Source: Xanthoparmelia taractica (taxonomy: Eukaryota > Ascomycota > Lecanoromycetes > Lecanorales > Parmeliaceae). Taken from it: 27,441 bases of DNA. Positions 10,291 to 20,399 of the stretch are shown here, in pieces. The notes under the pieces are model-generated. The model was not told where the DNA came from. It saw only the letters and a list, made by a program, of their open reading frames with translations, and did no database searches. Each line of letters starts with the position of its first letter. The stretch's first letter is position 1. Location of the stretch: assembly GCA_033085395.1 (NCBI GenBank), contig JANQBS010000407.1, positions 1 to 27,441 on the forward strand. Reading direction: 5' to 3'. The position numbers and the translations under genes were made by a program.

Positions 10291-10901
10291 ATGAAATCCC
10301 AAACAATGATGCTACTTGGCATTGGCTTGGTACAAAGTGTCCTCAGCCTTAAGACTGTGGACTCTCCAGGCATCTCATTTCCCTTTCCCGTGTGGCTCGC
10401 CAGGATGATACTGATATGCAAGCAAGGATGCATGGCCAAGTGTTGGGAAAATTCCAAATACGTCAGCAACTGCGTCGAATCCAACGAAGCTCAGTGTCTA
10501 TGCGAGGACGCTGAATTTCAGAGCGTACGGAACCCCTCCTCACATTCAAGTGCATTGCTGAGAAATTCTAGGTGGTACTCCAATGTCTCTACTCTCAGTG
10601 CCAGGCTACTCAGTTCGGCTCCGCCCTCCACCAAGCTCTCTCGGCATGTTCTGATTCTGGGATTGATACCCTCGATGCCTCACCTCCTCCTCTCATTCGT
10701 CACCAAGCTTTACGCAAACGTGGAAGCCCAAGCAGTGGCTATGTATCAGGTCATATTTCTGCGTCAGCCATTCACTCCGTAGCTCGTCGCTCTGTAAGTG
10801 CATCGGTATATGTCAATGCTCGTCCGACACGCAGCGCCGGCCCGATCTCTGCTCCTTCAAGCGGTGCCAAAGCGATTAGTCCGTCGACACGGGTATCTTA
10901 A
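10291..10901 (+). CDS. Secreted CFEM-domain protein
   Basis: Two exons: 10291-10524 and 10572-10901, with intron 10525-10571 (GTACGG...TTCTAG), giving 187 aa. The Met at 10291 was chosen because it starts a clear signal peptide (MKSQTMMLLGIGLVQSVLS, cleavage near residue 19). The CFEM domain follows, with cysteines at about 43, 47, 51, 61, 69, 71, 83, 88 and 104 and typical words FPVWL, CLCEDAEFQS, VVLQCLYSQC and FGSALHQALSAC. The splice rejoins EFQS to VVLQC in the middle of the domain. After residue 104 the chain is Ser/Ala/Pro-rich with basic clusters (ALRKRG, SVARRS) and has no hydrophobic GPI-type tail. A strong donor GTAAGTG at 10794 suggests the real 3' end may be spliced differently. 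CFEM proteins are cell-surface or secreted; some take part in heme or iron uptake or in plant infection. Function here is unknown. Confidence 0.8.
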
Positions 10902-11861
10902 AACGGCCCACCAAAACAGCCTCCATTACCCTACGAAGTCAAACTCAAAATACGAGTATGTGGACGTAAACGTGAACGCCAACCATTGGGTCATTTGCAG
11001 TGTCTAAGACATATCGCTGTGGACACACACCGGTCATCGCGCGCCTAACACCTGCACACCTGAGGCAGGTATCGTTTGCACTGCTTGGCTAGGAGAAGTC
11101 ACTTGGGTTGCTCGCCGTCAGCGTTTACTTCAGGCATCCTTATCCAGCGTCCAATGAGCATTCAAGCGTTCAGACTTGCATTTTCTTAAGCAATTACTTC
11201 CTTTTACGGCTTGCTGGGTTTAAAGTGTCGAAGTTGTATGACAAGCCGATCAGCTTTTTAGACATCAGGTCGGTAGCTTTCAGAGCTCAACGGACATAAT
11301 AGACTGGCGTTATCTCTACAAAGATGTCTCAACGACTGGGCGTCTCATCAAAGGTTTCAACAACGTAGGCCAATTACCTCTGAACCATGAAACCTGGATG
11401 ATTAACAGACCAATCAGAAGACATGCTACTCGAAAGTTGATAGTCCAGTCCTAGCGACTTCTACAACATAGCCATTTCAAAACTGACCTCACCCTTAGTC
11501 CATTTGCGTCTTGCAGACATAGGTTAATTCAATGGCTAGACCTTGGGTTGAATAGTAGCAACATATAGCGGAATTCCAAGAGATTTAAACGCCTCGTTCC
11601 TGATAACTCTGCAGATAAAGCGAACTGCAAAAGTAGAGAATCGCTGTTTATGTAAATGTTCAGAAAGTAGTCTTTTAAAATACGGTAATTACCGTAGTCG
11701 GACTGGCTAGCAGCAATTCACAAGAATAGCACAAGACCTCTGGTGCCTTACGAGCGTGCCAGAACGGAAATCCTACTGGCTAACGATAATATGTGCTGGG
11801 GGCGCGGGCTACCCAGTAGTGGAAAGCTTGCTGAGTCACGTGATATCGCGACTGTAGGCGT
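10902..11861. other. Intergenic flank of the AT-rich island
   Basis: About 960 bases of ordinary composition between the last gene and the repeat island. No convincing gene. Open frames such as 10798-11007 and 11108-11299 (+) show no recognisable domain; 10902-11007 may contain a missed 3' exon of the CFEM gene. AT content rises in steps from about 11,560, and the last GC-containing block ends at about 11,861 (GTCACGTGATATCGCGACTG at 11837-11856). Confidence 0.45.
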
Positions 11862-11998
11862 ATTTTTAAATAATTTTTCTTTATCTATCTAATAGTAATA
11901 TAACTAGTATTTAAAGACTCTATAGTATAGTAGAATAGATATTATAAATACTATATAAATAGTCTCGATTCTTAATAATTAGTCTAATTATTATTATA

Positions 11999-12066
11999 TT
12001 AAGATTTGAGTTACGTAACTAGATTACGTAATAGATTAAGACGCGTCTTATAATCTCGCTTTTCTA
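11999..12066 (+). repeat. 68-bp direct repeat, copy 1 (more mutated)
   Basis: Pairs with 12223-12290. Core GTTACGTAAC...TTACGTAA then GACGCGTCTTATAATCTCGC. Compared with copy 2, the differences are mostly C to T or G to A at CpA/TpG sites, for example CACGTG to TACGTA. It could be the end of an LTR or a subterminal repeat of an unassigned element. Confidence 0.75.
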
Positions 12067-12222
12067 TATCGATAAAACGTTAAGCTAGATTCTCGTATAT
12101 AGTAATACTTCTAGCTAGCTAGAAGCTAAATTAGTCGGGAATCTTATATATCGACTTAGCGTTGAAATTAGCTATATAAGTAGCTAGTAATTATCTAAGT
12201 TACTAGTATCTAAGATAAAGTA

Positions 12223-12290
12223 TTAAAATTCGAGTCACGTGACTAGATCACGTGACACGCTAAGGCGTGTCTTATAATCTCGCTTTTCTA
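12223..12290 (+). repeat. 68-bp direct repeat, copy 2 (less mutated)
   Basis: Pairs with 11999-12066 at the same length. It keeps two CACGTG palindromes (GTCACGTGACTAGATCACGTGAC) and the CACGCTAAGGCGTG hairpin, followed by TCTTATAATCTCGCTTTTCTA shared with copy 1. The parent element is not identified. Confidence 0.75.
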
Positions 12291-13283
12291 GCTAGTACTT
12301 CTTAGTTAATATAACTACTACGTGTTTTATTTTTATTTTAATAGATTACAAGCTCGAGCTATACTCGATAGTAATTTAACTATATTATAATCTATCGCTA
12401 TTACAATAACTCTTTAATATCTATCGCGATACTAGACGTTACTATAACGATTATTTAATAATCTCTTTATCGTAAATATTTTTTATCTTAAAATAATTAT
12501 TTAGAGTCTAAACGATCGTAATTCGCTATTAATTCGAGAACTAAGATCTATCGCTTAGCGCTTTCCCGCGATTATCGTCTTAAGATCGATAATATTAAGT
12601 CTCGCTACGCGATTAATTAAAATTATATATTCGCTAAGATCTTTAAAATACTATTAGTTTCTCTACGTAGAATACGCTAAATAAAAGAAATATATTCTTA
12701 TTTATTATATCGAAATATTAAACTAGATAATAAATATATAGACTTTAAAGTCTAAGATTAATTACGTAATATTCGTAATAATAATAAGATGTTAATTATC
12801 TTAATTATTATAGACGAAGATTAAATCTAAACGAGTTAAGATTAAAAAAATTATTTTAACTTTTATTAATAGAGATTAAAATAGAAATAAATAAGTCTTA
12901 AAATAAATACGCTTAATTTTTTTAATCTCTATTAAAGATTAAAGCTAAAGATAAATAAATTAATCTCGTTATTATAAAAAATAAAAAGATCTTTAATATA
13001 AATAAATAATCTTTTAATTAAAAGAAATATAATTAAGCGAAAATTAAAAGTAAAAAAATTAAATATATATCGTAATTTTTAAATTAAGATAATTAGAATA
13101 ATCGATATAATTTAAATAGAGAAGTATTATTAAGATTTATAAAGTCTAAGAACTTTCTTTCTTATTATTTATTTATATTATTTATTTTAAGATCGAAATT
13201 CTTATATTCTACGAGAGAGTTATTTTAACGAAGCGCTATTAGCTACGCTATATTAGTCTATTTCTTCGCTCTTTAATAATAAT
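12291..13283. other. Unassigned RIP-mutated sequence
   Basis: About 1 kb of heavily mutated DNA with many stops in all frames. A short inverted repeat (TTAATAGAGATTAAAA near 12,863 and its complement TTTTTAATCTCTATTAA near 12,920) could form a hairpin. I could not recognise a protein family on either strand. It lies between the 68-bp repeats and the LTR-like block at 13,284 and is probably the remains of another, older transposon. Confidence 0.5.
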
Positions 13284-13443
13284 TGTTATGAGATCTATTA
13301 TGAGCATGAATCTTCGGATTAGATTCTTTCTAGCTTCCTGCTTGGCTAGATTCTGAAAGGAGCTGCCAAGCTACTAGTACTTAGCTAGATCTCGCTGAGA
13401 AGAAATCACTATTATCCTTCCAACTCATGACTTGACCATAACA
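13284..13443 (+). repeat. LTR-like block, candidate 5' LTR of gypsy relic A
   Basis: A 160-bp block of much more normal composition than its surroundings. It begins TGTTATG and ends CATAACA, a perfect 7-bp inverted end with the TG...CA rule of LTRs. The 5 bases on either side (ATAAT and AGATC) do not match, so it does not look like a simple solo LTR. Its position just before the Gag-like region of element A fits a 5' LTR whose partner is outside the window. No clear tRNA primer site follows it. Confidence 0.55.
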
Positions 13444-13649
13444 AGATCGCTAGATTAGAATTTCGTTAAGTCTTAACCGAGGCGCCTCGCACACGCTAGG
13501 GTCTCGCTTAGAAAAAAGAATAAGAAGAGATTTAGAAAAGATTTCTTTCTTTTTTTCTTAGTAATTAGTTTATATATATAATTAACTATATTGCTATTCT
13601 TATATAATCTTATATTATTATAAATTCTATTATAGTTCTAATTATTTTA

Positions 13650-14760
13650 TTCTTTAAGAAGTAACGATTCGTAATTAATATAATCGACGTATAAACGTTA
13701 TCGAGATATTTTAATCTCGAAAATAAATAATAAGATTCTCGTAATAGACGTAAGTTAATAGATAGCGAAAAATTATCGAATTCTCTCGATATAGACGATC
13801 GTATCGCGATCGTAATTTATTATCGAGACGCTCTTTTAAAAGAGTATAATTAAAAGCTTTAAATATAGAAATCGCTATTTTAAAAAGAGAAAATATAATA
13901 TTAATTAATTATTATAAAGAAGAAGTAAGTAAGAAAATTTCTTATCGAGTATCTAATATTAATAGTATTAATACTTTAATTATTTTAAATAATATCTTCT
14001 ATTAATTTATACGAGATCGAGATATATTTAAAGTATCTAAGTTATCGTAATTTAATCTAAGATTAATAAAGTTAAAGAATTATTAAGAAAAGATTATTTA
14101 AGAATATTACGAATAAACTTATAACGCGTTAATTACGTTTCGATAGAGATAATATTACTTTTATATAAAGAAAGTAAAAATTCACTATATAATAGAATAT
14201 CTTCGAGAAGATTTAAAGAAAATATAATATAATTATAAAGTTATTTATTTAATAGATATCTTAATTTGAAAAAAAATTCTTAACGTTTCTTTTAAGTTTT
14301 ATTAAAAATTTTATATATCGCGAGCTAAACGTTTAATAAAGATATAAATATATATATTAATTATAATCTTAAACGATATAGAAATTTAACGTATATCTTA
14401 AGTTTATTAAGACTTAATTATTTATCTAAAAATTAATTTTAAGAAATTAAATTTTTATTATATTATAAAGATATAGTAAAAAGAAGAGATTATAAGATAT
14501 TAAAGAGAAAAGAAAAGATAAAGAGAAAAGAAAAGAGAAATAGAATAAGAAAGAAATCGAGATAACTTAGAGAATAACTCTAGGAATTTACGCCCGAAGC
14601 GATAGTCTAACGTAGAATTCTCGAATAATAATACAAAGAATTATAGTAACTTAATCCATTACAATTGCGATTAAAAAGAACATATTACTTCAAATTGCAC
14701 CGAGTCAAAAAAGAACGGTAGCTTAGTATACTATTATAAGGCGTATTATGTACGCTACGA
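13650..14760 (+). pseudogene. Gag remnant of gypsy relic A with zinc knuckle
   Basis: Heavily mutated frame leading to a zinc-knuckle-like motif at 14657-14698. It reads x-Y-N-C-D-stop-K-E-H-I-T-S-N-C, matching the CX2CX4HX4C pattern of Gag nucleocapsids except that the first Cys position now reads His and one codon is a stop. The stretch 14,580-14,780 keeps more normal composition than its surroundings. Limits are approximate. Confidence 0.6.
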
Positions 14761-14849
14761 GACTCGAGATAGCTAGGGTCGAGTCCGCGAATATACGAAT
14801 ATTATCTATATTATTTCTAAAGAAGAATCTTCTCTTATCTTAGAGTTTT

Positions 14850-15756
14850 CTACGTGTTATATAAAGAAAATATATATCGACGTAGATATATTAATATGGC
14901 GCTTCGGAGTCGAAGAAGAGACGCTAGAAGTATAAGAATTATAAGACTTCGTAAATTCCCTAAAGAGAGAAATCGCGATCTATATATTAATAATATTTAA
15001 TATAAACAAATTAAAGAAGTAAGATATATACATAAGAAATAATATTATATTATTAAAGTTACTTAAGAAGTTAAAGAATTTATAAATATCTTTTTAATAA
15101 TAGAAGTTAATAAATTATTCTCTTATTATAAAGATAATTATATTATTAAAATAATAAATAATTTCTTTTATAAATCGCTTTATAACTTATTAAATACGAA
15201 ATTAGCAATTTTAAGAAATTATTAAAACGATATCTTAACGAAGAAATAAATCTATTATTTTATAAGCTTAATAGACGCGTCTATTCTTTTTATATTAAAA
15301 AAGAATTTATACGTTAATTATCGAGATCTATATAAGATTATAATAAAAAAATATTATTTATTTTTATTAATTAGCGAAATTTTAGATTATTTATATAAAG
15401 CGAATTACTTTATTAAATTAAATCTTAAGAACGCTTATTATCGTCTTCGAATTAAAAAAGAAGATAAATAAAAGACTATATTTCGTTCGCGTTATAGTTA
15501 CTTTAAGTATATAATAAGATTATTTAATCTAATTAATATCTCTATTATCTTTTAAATATATATAAATAAATCTCTAACGAAGCTAATTAATTATTTTTAT
15601 ATTATTTATTTAAATAATATTCTTATTTACTTTAATACGTTATCGAAGCATCTAAAATATATTAAATAAGTTTTAATTCAACTTCGATTATTTAAGTTAT
15701 ACGCGAATTTAAAGAAGTATAAATTCTTTATTACTTATATCGAATTTCTTAAATTT
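14850..15756 (+). pseudogene. Pol remnant of gypsy relic A: protease region and start of RT
   Basis: The reverse-transcriptase catalytic box reads Y-L-N-N at 15607-15618 followed by ILIYFNTLSKHLKYI. This is the gypsy YLDDILIYS...HxxHV pattern with both Asp codons turned to Asn, as RIP would do. Shortly after comes LRLFKLYANLKKYKFFITYIEFL (the A-N-L-x-K-C-x-F motif). The frame stops at 15,756 where a solo LTR is inserted. Protease motifs upstream are not clear enough to name. Confidence 0.8.
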
Positions 15757-15909
15757 TGTGAGGGCGCTTTTCAATTGTATTATAAAGTCAAAAATATAAC
15801 TCATGGGTTCGGGTGCCGCGCTTCATAGAAGGCGCACCCTATTTGCCCATATGAAGCCCACATGGCGCACCCCTAGCTAGGTACCCATATGGCTTCGTAT
15901 AGCCTAACA
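15757..15909. mobile_element. Solo LTR (153 bp) with TSD AATTT
   Basis: It begins TGTGAGG and ends CCTAACA and is flanked by AATTT at 15752-15756 and 15910-15914, the 5-bp duplication left by LTR element insertion. Inside it is GC-rich for this region (GGGTGCCGCGCTTC, GGCGCACCC). Taking out the LTR and one AATTT rejoins the reverse transcriptase frame of element A without a shift. No partner LTR is seen in the window, so it is a solo LTR or a very short LTR-derived element. Confidence 0.85.
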
Positions 15910-15955
15910 AATTTATTATTTTTATTAAAGAAGTAATAATAAATAAACGTAGAAT

Positions 15956-15973
15956 TACGAGTCGAAAAGGTCT
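15956..15973 (+). repeat. Left terminal inverted repeat of the DNA transposon
   Basis: TACGAGTCGAAAAGGTCT. It matches the right end at 18212-18229 in inverted orientation with one G to A difference, and matches a third copy of this end starting at 27355. Confidence 0.85.
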
Positions 15974-16836
15974 GGGATGATCTGGGATATGAGGTGTCGA
16001 TATCATATCATGATATGATATGATATTAAGATTATATTATTTGATTTTTATGGGATAGTCTAGGAGATATGCTGATGTCATGAAATGATCTAAGAAATTT
16101 CTGGTATATACAAGAATATCTCATGTTATATGCAGGGATATGGGAAATATACTATATATAGAAGAAGTTACTCTATATAGAATTATACGAACGTATTCTA
16201 ATTATTATTCTAGTTATTAGTTCACTTTATTATTATATTATTAAATATTCTAGTTATTATTCTAGTCATTACTTTACTTTATTATTATTATTATTATTAT
16301 TATTACTTTACTTTATTATTACGTTATTAAGCTAAGCTCGTTATTATATTTAATATCGTGTTATAAAAGATCTTCGCAATCACCTAAGACTTAATAAGTT
16401 ATTTCTATTACTATTAGTGTATTTAATTTATTTAATTATTAGAAGAATTATTAACACGCTAACTATAATAGCAATCTATTATCTATTCTACGATAGTAAA
16501 TTCTCTTCTTCTCTCTTCGCATTATGAAAAGAATTTACGATCGTTCTCTATAGTTATATATTCTTAGTTATTAAAGTTATACGCTTCGTATAAATAATAT
16601 AAAGATTAATATCTTCGAATATATAATAAAGAAAAGCTTTCGTCGACTTATAAATAGTCTCAATAATCGATCTAGAAAAACGTACCCCCTTTATATATAT
16701 TATCGCGATCTCTCTTATCACTCGCGAAAAGAAGAGCTTAAGAATTATTAGATCGAATTCTCTCTAATAGCGACGAATCTCACGTAAAGCAATAGCTAGT
16801 CTATTAATAGGCAATACTTTTGCGTTCATGTCACGG

Positions 16837-16912
16837 GGATACAACACTAAAAGAATCGAATTGGGAAGTTAAGCCTGATCAAACACCCTAGGTAGAGGTA
16901 TACTGAAATGCG
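16837..16912 (+). other. 5S rRNA-like fragment inside the DNA transposon (doubtful)
   Basis: A ~75-base patch of normal composition containing ATACAACACTAAAAG, GGGAAGTTAAGCC and, further on, GTAGAGGTATACTG. The order recalls the start, the box-A (AGTTAAGC) and the GTAGTGGGTGACC region of 5S rRNA, but with about ten bases missing and many mismatches. It could be an old 5S-derived insertion or chance. Confidence 0.2.
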
Positions 16913-17366
16913 CTCGAATAAACGTATCGAAATTATTAATATCTTAATGTTAGTAGTTAGATGTAGAGGGCTAAACGAGTAAGAAATCGCGTAGAGTCGC
17001 TTGATGATATTATTGATAAGATCGAAAAGACGATAGAAGTGTCGAATAATAATTAATTTTAGTGATATAAAAGAGAAGATTAGTATTCTACTTATTATTC
17101 TAGTTATAACTTAAATTTCTAATCTTAATTAAGTATCTATTAATTATTAATTAGTAGAAAAGCTTAAAGTCTTAGATTTTATTAATAATACGTGTGACTA
17201 GAGATATCTTAGTCGTATCTGGTGGAGCTATAGCTTGTAAGCGATGTTTCTTATGAGCTAAGCGACTATATAATAATTAAAAAAGCTATTCGCCTTTAAT
17301 CTTTCGAGCCTTAATAATAATTTCTTATATAAAATATTAATAGAATAATTGCGAATAAAATATACT

Positions 17367-17522
17367 TGTCATGGAATATTTGATCATATGCACGTAGGGC
17401 TGGTCATGACTAGCCTTGGCGCTCGCTTCTCCGTACTTAGCTGGCGCACACACACTTAGATAGATCAACAATTCATACACACCACACTCATTATTGAACC
17501 ACATCAATATTATTCCTTGACA
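17367..17522. mobile_element. Solo LTR (156 bp) with TSD ATACT inside the DNA transposon
   Basis: It begins TGTCATGGAAT and ends ATTCCTTGACA, an 11-bp inverted end with one mismatch. It is flanked by ATACT at 17362-17366 and 17523-17527. Composition is normal (CACACACACTTAG, GGCGCTCGCTTCTCC) against the AT-rich surround. It differs from the LTRs of element B and from the solo LTR at 15757, so it belongs to another family. Confidence 0.85.
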
Positions 17523-18211
17523 ATACTAGACTTAGAGGGAGATCTTAATATACTACTTGAAGCTAGATAGACTAATCAAAAAATTCGAAATTACTAGATA
17601 GGGGAGATTTCTAATGTTAATTACATTAGTAATAATAATAAAGTGCTCTCTAGATTAATCTAAGTAAGAAATTAATTCTTTTTTATTAAAATTCTATTTA
17701 TTAACTATTCTTTAGTTGAGAGAAGAGAAGCGAACGTAAAGTAATAGAAGATTAATCTCTATAGATTAAAGACCTACGAAAAGAGTAAGAGAGATAATTT
17801 AAGATCGTTTTATAAATAATTAGAGAAGAGATTAGCTTAGCGATCTTACGTAGATTGCAATTTAAGAAAATAATATATTGTAGTTATTATTCTAGTTATT
17901 ACTTATTAGAATAGTTATATTTATTTAACGAGATTAAATTAAAAGAGAGTTTATCTTAATATTACTTAAGCTAATTTCGCCCTAACTTGTATATTAATTT
18001 AAAATTTTCTTATTTTATTCGTCACCTAATATAAAAAATAATCTATATTATAAAATATCTCTACATATACCAGAAATTTTCTAGATTATTTCATGATATT
18101 AATAATTTCTTATTTTATATCTTTATAAGTGATCTAATATAACTCCCTTATAATACTCTTTTATAATATAATATAATACGATATAATATGAGATATCCCA
18201 TTAAATATAAA

Positions 18212-18229
18212 AGACCTTTCCGACTCGTA
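18212..18229 (-). repeat. Right terminal inverted repeat of the DNA transposon
   Basis: On the minus strand this reads TACGAGTCGGAAAGGTCT, the inverted partner of 15956-15973, directly followed by the second CGTAGAAT copy. Confidence 0.85.
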
Positions 18230-19511
18230 CGTAGAATAGATATTATTTAAATATAATTAACTCTAAAGTTATATTATAAAATTTAAGTATTTCTTAAATT
18301 CGTTAATTTTTATCGAAGATTTATTTATCGATATTTCTAAATTATAGTATCTCTTATAGATCTATTTTAAGATAGTAAGAATAGCGTGAAGTTAAAGTTA
18401 TTTTATATTTATATAATTTAATAACGCTAAGCGTACGTTTTAATAGCTCTTAGAGATATTTATTAATATATTTATTTTACGTTATTTCGATTTAAAAGAA
18501 AGAATTTAAATAAAAATAAATACTTCGAATTATATAATTATAAATATTATATTTTAATTAAATAAGAATAATTAATAAAAATCTATTATTTTTTAATTTA
18601 AAAAGATAATTTTAGTTAAAAAAAATTATATAACTTATAATTAAAAGTTACTCGCGATAATTATAATCTTTAAGTAATAAAAATATTATCTAAAAAATAA
18701 TCTATATTTAATAAAGATCTTAACGAATTATAATAACTTAAAGAATTTATAAATATAAAGTAATTTAATAGAAGATAAGTACGATAAGCTATAAAGCTAT
18801 TAAGATTTAATTTCTTTATATAATATAGAACGAGTAAAATAAATCTCGTCGACGAGTTATTAAGACGTTTAAATTATAAAAAGAATAATATCTCTCTAAA
18901 TCTAATATTATCTATACTAAAATAGAAACTAACGATAAAAATAAAATATTAGAATTCGATTATTACTATAATTCAAACTTCTTATAAAGAAGAAATCGTT
19001 ATATTCGCGAAGATCGCGATATATAATATATATATAAATAAAGCGAAGAACTCGAAAAAGATTTATAGAATTCTTTTAAAGTTAATAATTATAACGATAT
19101 AATAGATATACTTAAATATAGTATATTTATCGAGATATAGAAAATCTCGAGTTAATAATCGTCTAAAGAGTATAAAGAAAGTATCTACTCGATAATATTA
19201 TAACGTAATTTATATAAAACTTAACTCTATTATTAAAACTATTAATTATAAATAATTCGTTTTACGTGTAATAATTAGAGTAATAACTTTATATAAAATA
19301 ATATATATTAAAGAAATAAAGATTATATTCGAATTAATTAAAGCTTTATAATAAAAAGACTTATTTATTATAGAGCGAAAAATTATTAAAGCGTCGAAGC
19401 GTAAACGTTTAGTTTATAGAGACTTTTAAGATATAATAAAGTTCTATACGTCTCTAAGAAAGAATTAATTTATTAAGAATTATTAAAATATTATTAAATA
19501 GATATAGAACT
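18230..19511 (+). pseudogene. Pol remnant of gypsy relic A: end of RT, RNase H, start of integrase
   Basis: At 18290-18322 the frame reads FLKFVNFYRRF, the gypsy FLGxxNFYRRFI motif after the RT active site. Decayed RNase H wording follows (~18,450-18,890), including a region matching RRQxRWAxxLSRFxFxIxYRPG and the DALSRRP-type end. The piece is then cut by element B, with target duplication GAACT at 19507-19511. Stops are almost all of RIP type. The integrase zinc-finger region around this junction seems shorter than usual. Confidence 0.78.
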
Positions 19512-19653
19512 TGTAACAGTAATTATGAGTGTGGTTAGTTGAGTGTCTAATTCTTAATTATTCTAAGTTGGAAAATTCTATCTAAGTTAGCTAGCCTGCC
19601 AAGCACTTGCCTTAGCCGATCTTGATTGGCTTGGCAGATGCGATTTCGTGATA
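19512..19653 (-). repeat. LTR of element B (3' LTR)
   Basis: 142 bp. On the plus strand it begins TGTAACAG and ends GTGATA, where the other copy has GTGACA. It aligns without gaps to 26967-27108 with about 14 differences, all but one of them C/T or G/A. It keeps blocks such as CTGCCAAGCACTTGCC that the element's interior would not. Confidence 0.9.
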
Positions 19654-20399
19654 GCATCCACCGAAATAGAAGAAAAAGCGAGCGATCTCGCTTGTTATAT
19701 ATATGTTAAAGTATATAGAAAAATCTTATTAATTAAGTAATAAATTTATAAATAGTAGTATATTAAAATTAACGAGAAGTTAGTAATAGTAAGATCTTTT
19801 TTGATAGTAATAGTGAGATTCTTTCGATGATTAAATTATATAGTTAGAATATTAGTTAGTAAATAAACTTCTTTATATCATAATAATAATAATTATACTT
19901 TTAATAATCACGTAAGCGTTATCGAATAGAGGGAAATATATCTCGATCGATAATACTCGTTAAACGTTTAAATATAGAAGTAAGGTAAATAGATATAGTA
20001 TAACGTTATTTAGATGTAATATTGCTATAATATTAAGTGTGTTTTCTTGAATACTTTTCATTTAAGCTATAGATATTTAGTTTATAAAGGCATTAATAAA
20101 GTAGCGATATTATGCTTTCTTAGACGATCTCTTCTTTTTACGAATAAGGTTAATTAAGAAGACAAAGATATAGATATAACAGCTCGAATTCTAGCTGCTT
20201 TCTCCTTATATTTCTTTACTAACTTAGAGACATTATCAAGATTCTTAATATTATATTACTAATTATATTCGAGATTATATTTCTTTTATCTTATTAGATA
20301 TTCTATAGTTAAATTACATTTCTTTTTAATAATTCGCTTATTAAGAAGTTATTCAATTTCTAAATTAATAGTATTATTATTATTAATAGAAATAGATAA

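Larger units (their letters stand above)
15956..18229. mobile_element. DNA transposon with 18-bp TIR and 8-bp TSD (hAT-like)
   Basis: The 2,274-bp element has ends TACGAGTCGAAAAGGTCT (left) and, read on the other strand, TACGAGTCGGAAAGGTCT (right), differing by one G/A. It is flanked by the perfect 8-bp duplication CGTAGAAT at 15948-15955 and 18230-18237. A second matching inverted block lies ~120-160 bases inside each end (16078-16115 and 18060-18097, including AATTTCTGGTATAT), so the arms are related over ~160 bp or more. An 8-bp TSD is typical of hAT; the long arms would also suit a MULE. No transposase could be read, so it may be non-autonomous or too mutated. Removing it with one TSD copy restores element A's frame. 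Confidence 0.85.

Noticed and set aside
12291..13283. Tc1/mariner-like transposase
   Set aside because: A few words (a possible helix-turn-helix region near 12,540 and IIIDED near 12,810) hinted at it, but no consistent frame or catalytic spacing could be read.
16270..16320. ATT repeat run as a functional element
   Set aside because: Simple microsatellite in already AT-rich transposon sequence.
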